A stretch of DNA of 64,000 nt, from the NCBI GenBank assembly GCA_019261985.1, contig JAFAQY010000055.1, forward strand, positions 1 to 64,000. Direction: 5' to 3'. Source of the DNA: Bryobacterales bacterium (GTDB lineage: Bacteria; Acidobacteriota; Terriglobia; Bryobacterales; Bryobacteraceae). The notes beneath the pieces were generated by a model, which worked only from the letters and a program-made list of their open reading frames with translations, ran no database searches and had not been told where the DNA came from. Of the stretch, positions 61,861 through 64,000 are shown in pieces. Position numbers and translations under genes: made by a program. Each line of letters starts with the position of its first letter. Within the stretch, counting starts at the first letter, position 1.

Positions 61861-63105
61861 CTACCGGGAGGGAACAGACTTCTGTTCGGCGATCCCGTCG
61901 AGAAAAGCGAAGTATTGCCTCAAGTGCGCCTCCCGGCACCAGGAGCGCAGGAAACCCTGATATCCTTTTTCGCCGAGTTCGGCGCGCAACACTGGGGACG
62001 CCGCGAGTTGGTTAAGCCTGGATAGAAGCTCTTCATCGTTGCGGTAGACGAAGCCGCCGCCGCTATCCTCCACTACCTCCGGCAGCGCGCCGAGATCGCG
62101 CACCACAGCGGGGGTCTTGCGCGCAAAAGCCTCTACGCTGGTCAGCCCGAATGTTTCGTAGGTGACCGAAGGCACGATGCAAGCGATGGAGTGGTAGTAC
62201 AGCGAGCCCAGGTCGTTCTGTGCGAGCGGACCCAGAAATTTGATTCGCGGATTGGCCGAGGCCATGGCGCGCAGTTGGGACTCGTAGCCGCCGGTTCCCG
62301 CAACCAGGAGTTCGTGGTTCGGCATCTTTTCCCAAATTGCGATCAGCGTTTGTAGACCTTTGATTAATTCCAGCCTCCCGACAAATAAGAAGTACGGGTT
62401 CGGGTGTGGACGCGGCCCCGGATTGCGCCAGTCGCCGTCAACGCGCTCCAGGAAGTTGGGCAAATGTGCGACCGGCTTTGAAAATCCGCGCTCGGCGTGC
62501 ATGCGCGCCGTAAAACGGCTGGGCGCCACGAATTGATCCACATGGGCGGACATGCGGTCGAGCATTCCGGTGTACCGCCACAATTGCGGAGGACGCCTGG
62601 CTTCGAGGGTGCAGCGCAGGCACTCCGGCTCGCGGCATGGCTCGCGATTGAATTTCCAAAGCACGTGCACCGGGCAGATCAACCAGTGCTCGTGGGTCGT
62701 GTACATCTTCACCGCGCGGCGATTTCCCGATGTCACGCGCAGTATTTCCGGTCCCAACAGAGAGACGTTGTGAAAATGAATCACGTCAAACTTACGCGAG
62801 CGGAGCACCTCGTCGATTGCTCTCCGCTTCAGCCAAGGCCGCCCGGTCTGCTGAGTTAGCAGCGGAGAGAGCGATCCGAAGGGGCTGCGCAGCTCGTGGC
62901 GGGTTACATTCGGATGTTCGGCGAATTGGACCGGCGGAGCGGCGGGATGCAGTAGATGGTATGAATCGACGCAGTGGACCACGTCCACGTTGTGCCCGGC
63001 GTCACCGAGCGCGTGCGCCAGCCGGTACAACTGCATGGCATCGCCGCCGAAGCCGTAGGGCGGATAAAACGTGGTCAGGTGGAGGAAGTTCAGGTGCCGG
63101 CTCAT
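61861..63105 (-). CDS. Glycosyltransferase, GT4 family
   Basis: 414 residues. FLHLTTFYPPYGFGGDAMQLYRLAHALG is the acceptor-binding N-terminus with the GG loop, and CxLRCTLExRRPPQLWRYTGML carries cysteines that may bind metal (GTA-x-CLRC). YFLFVGRLELIKGLQTLI starts the nucleotide-sugar half and YETFGLTSVEAFARKTPAVV is the E-x7-E motif. Probably builds exopolysaccharide or LPS. The start overlaps the stop of the upstream glycosyltransferase (ATGA), so the two are co-translated. Confidence 0.9.
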   Translation of the reverse strand: MSRHLNFLHLTTFYPPYGFGGDAMQLYRLAHALGDAGHNVDVVHCVDSYHLLHPAAPPVQFAEHPNVTRHELRSPFGSLSPLLTQQTGRPWLKRRAIDEVLRSRKFDVIHFHNVSLLGPEILRVTSGNRRAVKMYTTHEHWLICPVHVLWKFNREPCREPECLRCTLEARRPPQLWRYTGMLDRMSAHVDQFVAPSRFTARMHAERGFSKPVAHLPNFLERVDGDWRNPGPRPHPNPYFLFVGRLELIKGLQTLIAIWEKMPNHELLVAGTGGYESQLRAMASANPRIKFLGPLAQNDLGSLYYHSIACIVPSVTYETFGLTSVEAFARKTPAVVRDLGALPEVVEDSGGGFVYRNDEELLSRLNQLAASPVLRAELGEKGYQGFLRSWCREAHLRQYFAFLDGIAEQKSVPSR

Positions 63106-64000
63106 GCGGCTCCCACGCCGTTAATGACGCTCATCATCTGACGGGCCGCATTATCCCAAGTTAGCCGTTGCGCCGCCTGGGTCGCGCGCTCCGACATCTC
63201 GACTCGCTTTTGCTCCGAAGACAGGACGTCCGCCAATGCCCGCGCGATGTCATCCTCGGCCGGCTCGATATACACGCCCCCGCGGCCCAATAAACCTTCG
63301 AGGGGACTCGCTTTGGTTGCAATCACGGGGCATCCGCATGCCGCGGCTTCCACCGCCGGCAGACCGAATCCCTCCATCAACGAAGGCAGCACCAGAACAC
63401 GTCCGAGATTCAAGAGAGCCACCAGATCCGCATCGCTCATGAATCCGGTGAACACCACTCGATCCCGTAACCCTAGCGCTTCCACGCGAGCCGCGATGGT
63501 GCCGTAATAGGTGTGGAACGCGTCGCCCGAAGTGTCGCCGACCATCGCCAGGATCGAATCGGCAAACTCCGGCCGCGCCACGATGCGGGCGAACGCGCTG
63601 ATCAGCGCTTCGAGATTTTTGTGCGGGCTGAATCCCCCGACGTACAGCACCATGGGGCGGCTTCCATCGAGGCCGAGCTTCCGGAGGGTCGGGGAAGGGC
63701 AGGGATGCTCGAGCCTGCGAAAAATGGGATCGGCGGCTTCGCCGACCACTTGAACCTGATTCGGATCGCCGCCGAAACGCTTCAGGATTTGCTGTTTCGA
63801 GTAATCGGACACAGTGATCAACGCGTCCGCTTGCATGCGTCCCAGCGCGACCTTCATATTCCAAAAGATCCGGGCAGCGCGGCGCGGAACCGTCAACTGA
63901 GGAAATGTTTCGGCAATCACGTCGTGCATCATTACCAGCTTCCGCGCGCAGCTAAATATCGGGACGTAGCTGTAGATGGTCGGAAACAGCACCACATCGA
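63102..64000 (-). CDS. Glycosyltransferase, GT4 family, cut by the window edge
   Basis: The visible 299 codons lack the N-terminus: the frame (DVVLFPTIYSYVPIF) is still open at base 64000, so the gene continues outside. VMMHDVIAETFPQ is the acceptor-side loop, VLYVGGFSPHKNLEALISAFARI opens the second half, and PSLMEGFGLPAVEAAACGCPVIA is E-x7-E. It lies upstream of a second GT4 gene, implying a polysaccharide cluster to the right of the window. Confidence 0.88.
   Translation of the reverse strand, partial: DVVLFPTIYSYVPIFSCARKLVMMHDVIAETFPQLTVPRRAARIFWNMKVALGRMQADALITVSDYSKQQILKRFGGDPNQVQVVGEAADPIFRRLEHPCPSPTLRKLGLDGSRPMVLYVGGFSPHKNLEALISAFARIVARPEFADSILAMVGDTSGDAFHTYYGTIAARVEALGLRDRVVFTGFMSDADLVALLNLGRVLVLPSLMEGFGLPAVEAAACGCPVIATKASPLEGLLGRGGVYIEPAEDDIARALADVLSSEQKRVEMSERATQAAQRLTWDNAARQMMSVINGVGAA

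Overview
The window looks like a chromosomal segment of an Acidobacteriota bacterium, most likely of the Solibacter/Bryobacter group. This rests on gene content, since no rRNA gene is present. The pointers are Oar-like TonB receptors with a carboxypeptidase-regulatory N-terminus, a DUF1592/DUF1552/ankyrin operon, PEP-CTERM proteins, a kinase-TPR protein, many secreted beta-propeller proteins and many short GC-rich palindromic repeats.

Layout. 1-5.5 kb: a partial gene, then a tandem array of four near-identical PEP-CTERM genes (period about 835 bp, first copy broken) plus a fifth, unrelated PEP-CTERM gene, all on the minus strand. A TPR lipoprotein of PrsT type follows (5.5-7.7 kb). 7.7-10.1 kb is a gene graveyard: a streptogramin-lyase-like fragment, an orphan PEP-CTERM anchor, a frameshifted S41 peptidase and a frameshifted TonB-receptor start. 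tRNA-Cys follows at 10.4 kb. 10.7-16.4 kb holds secreted proteins, a reductase, a degenerate receiver and an S51 peptidase. 16.5-19.3 kb is a peroxide-defence pair, a PerR/Fur regulator and katG, with an operator, promoter and terminator. 19.7-24.2 kb is a redox locus: NDH-2 and two DM13 proteins, divergent from a two-domain AhpD-like protein fused to an ECF sigma factor, with its zinc anti-sigma factor. 24.7-30.3 kb is metabolic and envelope genes (acyl-CoA dehydrogenase, AtzG-like/amidase, glycosyltransferase, flippase-like protein). 30.8-35.0 kb is a tightly coupled operon of Ser/Thr kinase-TPR, a cysteine-rich papain-like protease with nonapeptide repeats, and an unknown protein. 35.2-43.2 kb has a TonB receptor, a tiny membrane protein that may be a selenoprotein, and the DUF1552-DUF1592-ankyrin operon. 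46-51.5 kb carries a broken VapC with its antitoxin, gatB, an ABC ATPase, a sulfotransferase and modBC. 51.5-57.7 kb is an LPS-export and nadE cluster on the minus strand. 57.8-64 kb has a cytochrome, a secreted protein, a PQQ sugar dehydrogenase, an SDR and two glycosyltransferases, the last cut by the window edge.

Two themes run through the window. First, two families of short palindromic repeats sit at gene ends and have altered genes: one supplies the start of a signal peptide, one a stop codon, and one marks the breakpoint of a truncated gene. Second, about ten genes lack a Shine-Dalgarno sequence and instead have a TANNNT-like -10 hexamer 6-10 nt before the start codon. This suggests leaderless transcription, including a 24-bp bidirectional promoter. 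The secreted and duplicated genes instead have strong Shine-Dalgarno sites.

The observations most worth following are the AhpD-like/ECF sigma fusion locus, the candidate UGA-recoded small membrane protein, the kinase/Cys-rich protease operon, and the repeat used as a signal peptide. All functional calls come from reading the sequence; no database search was run.
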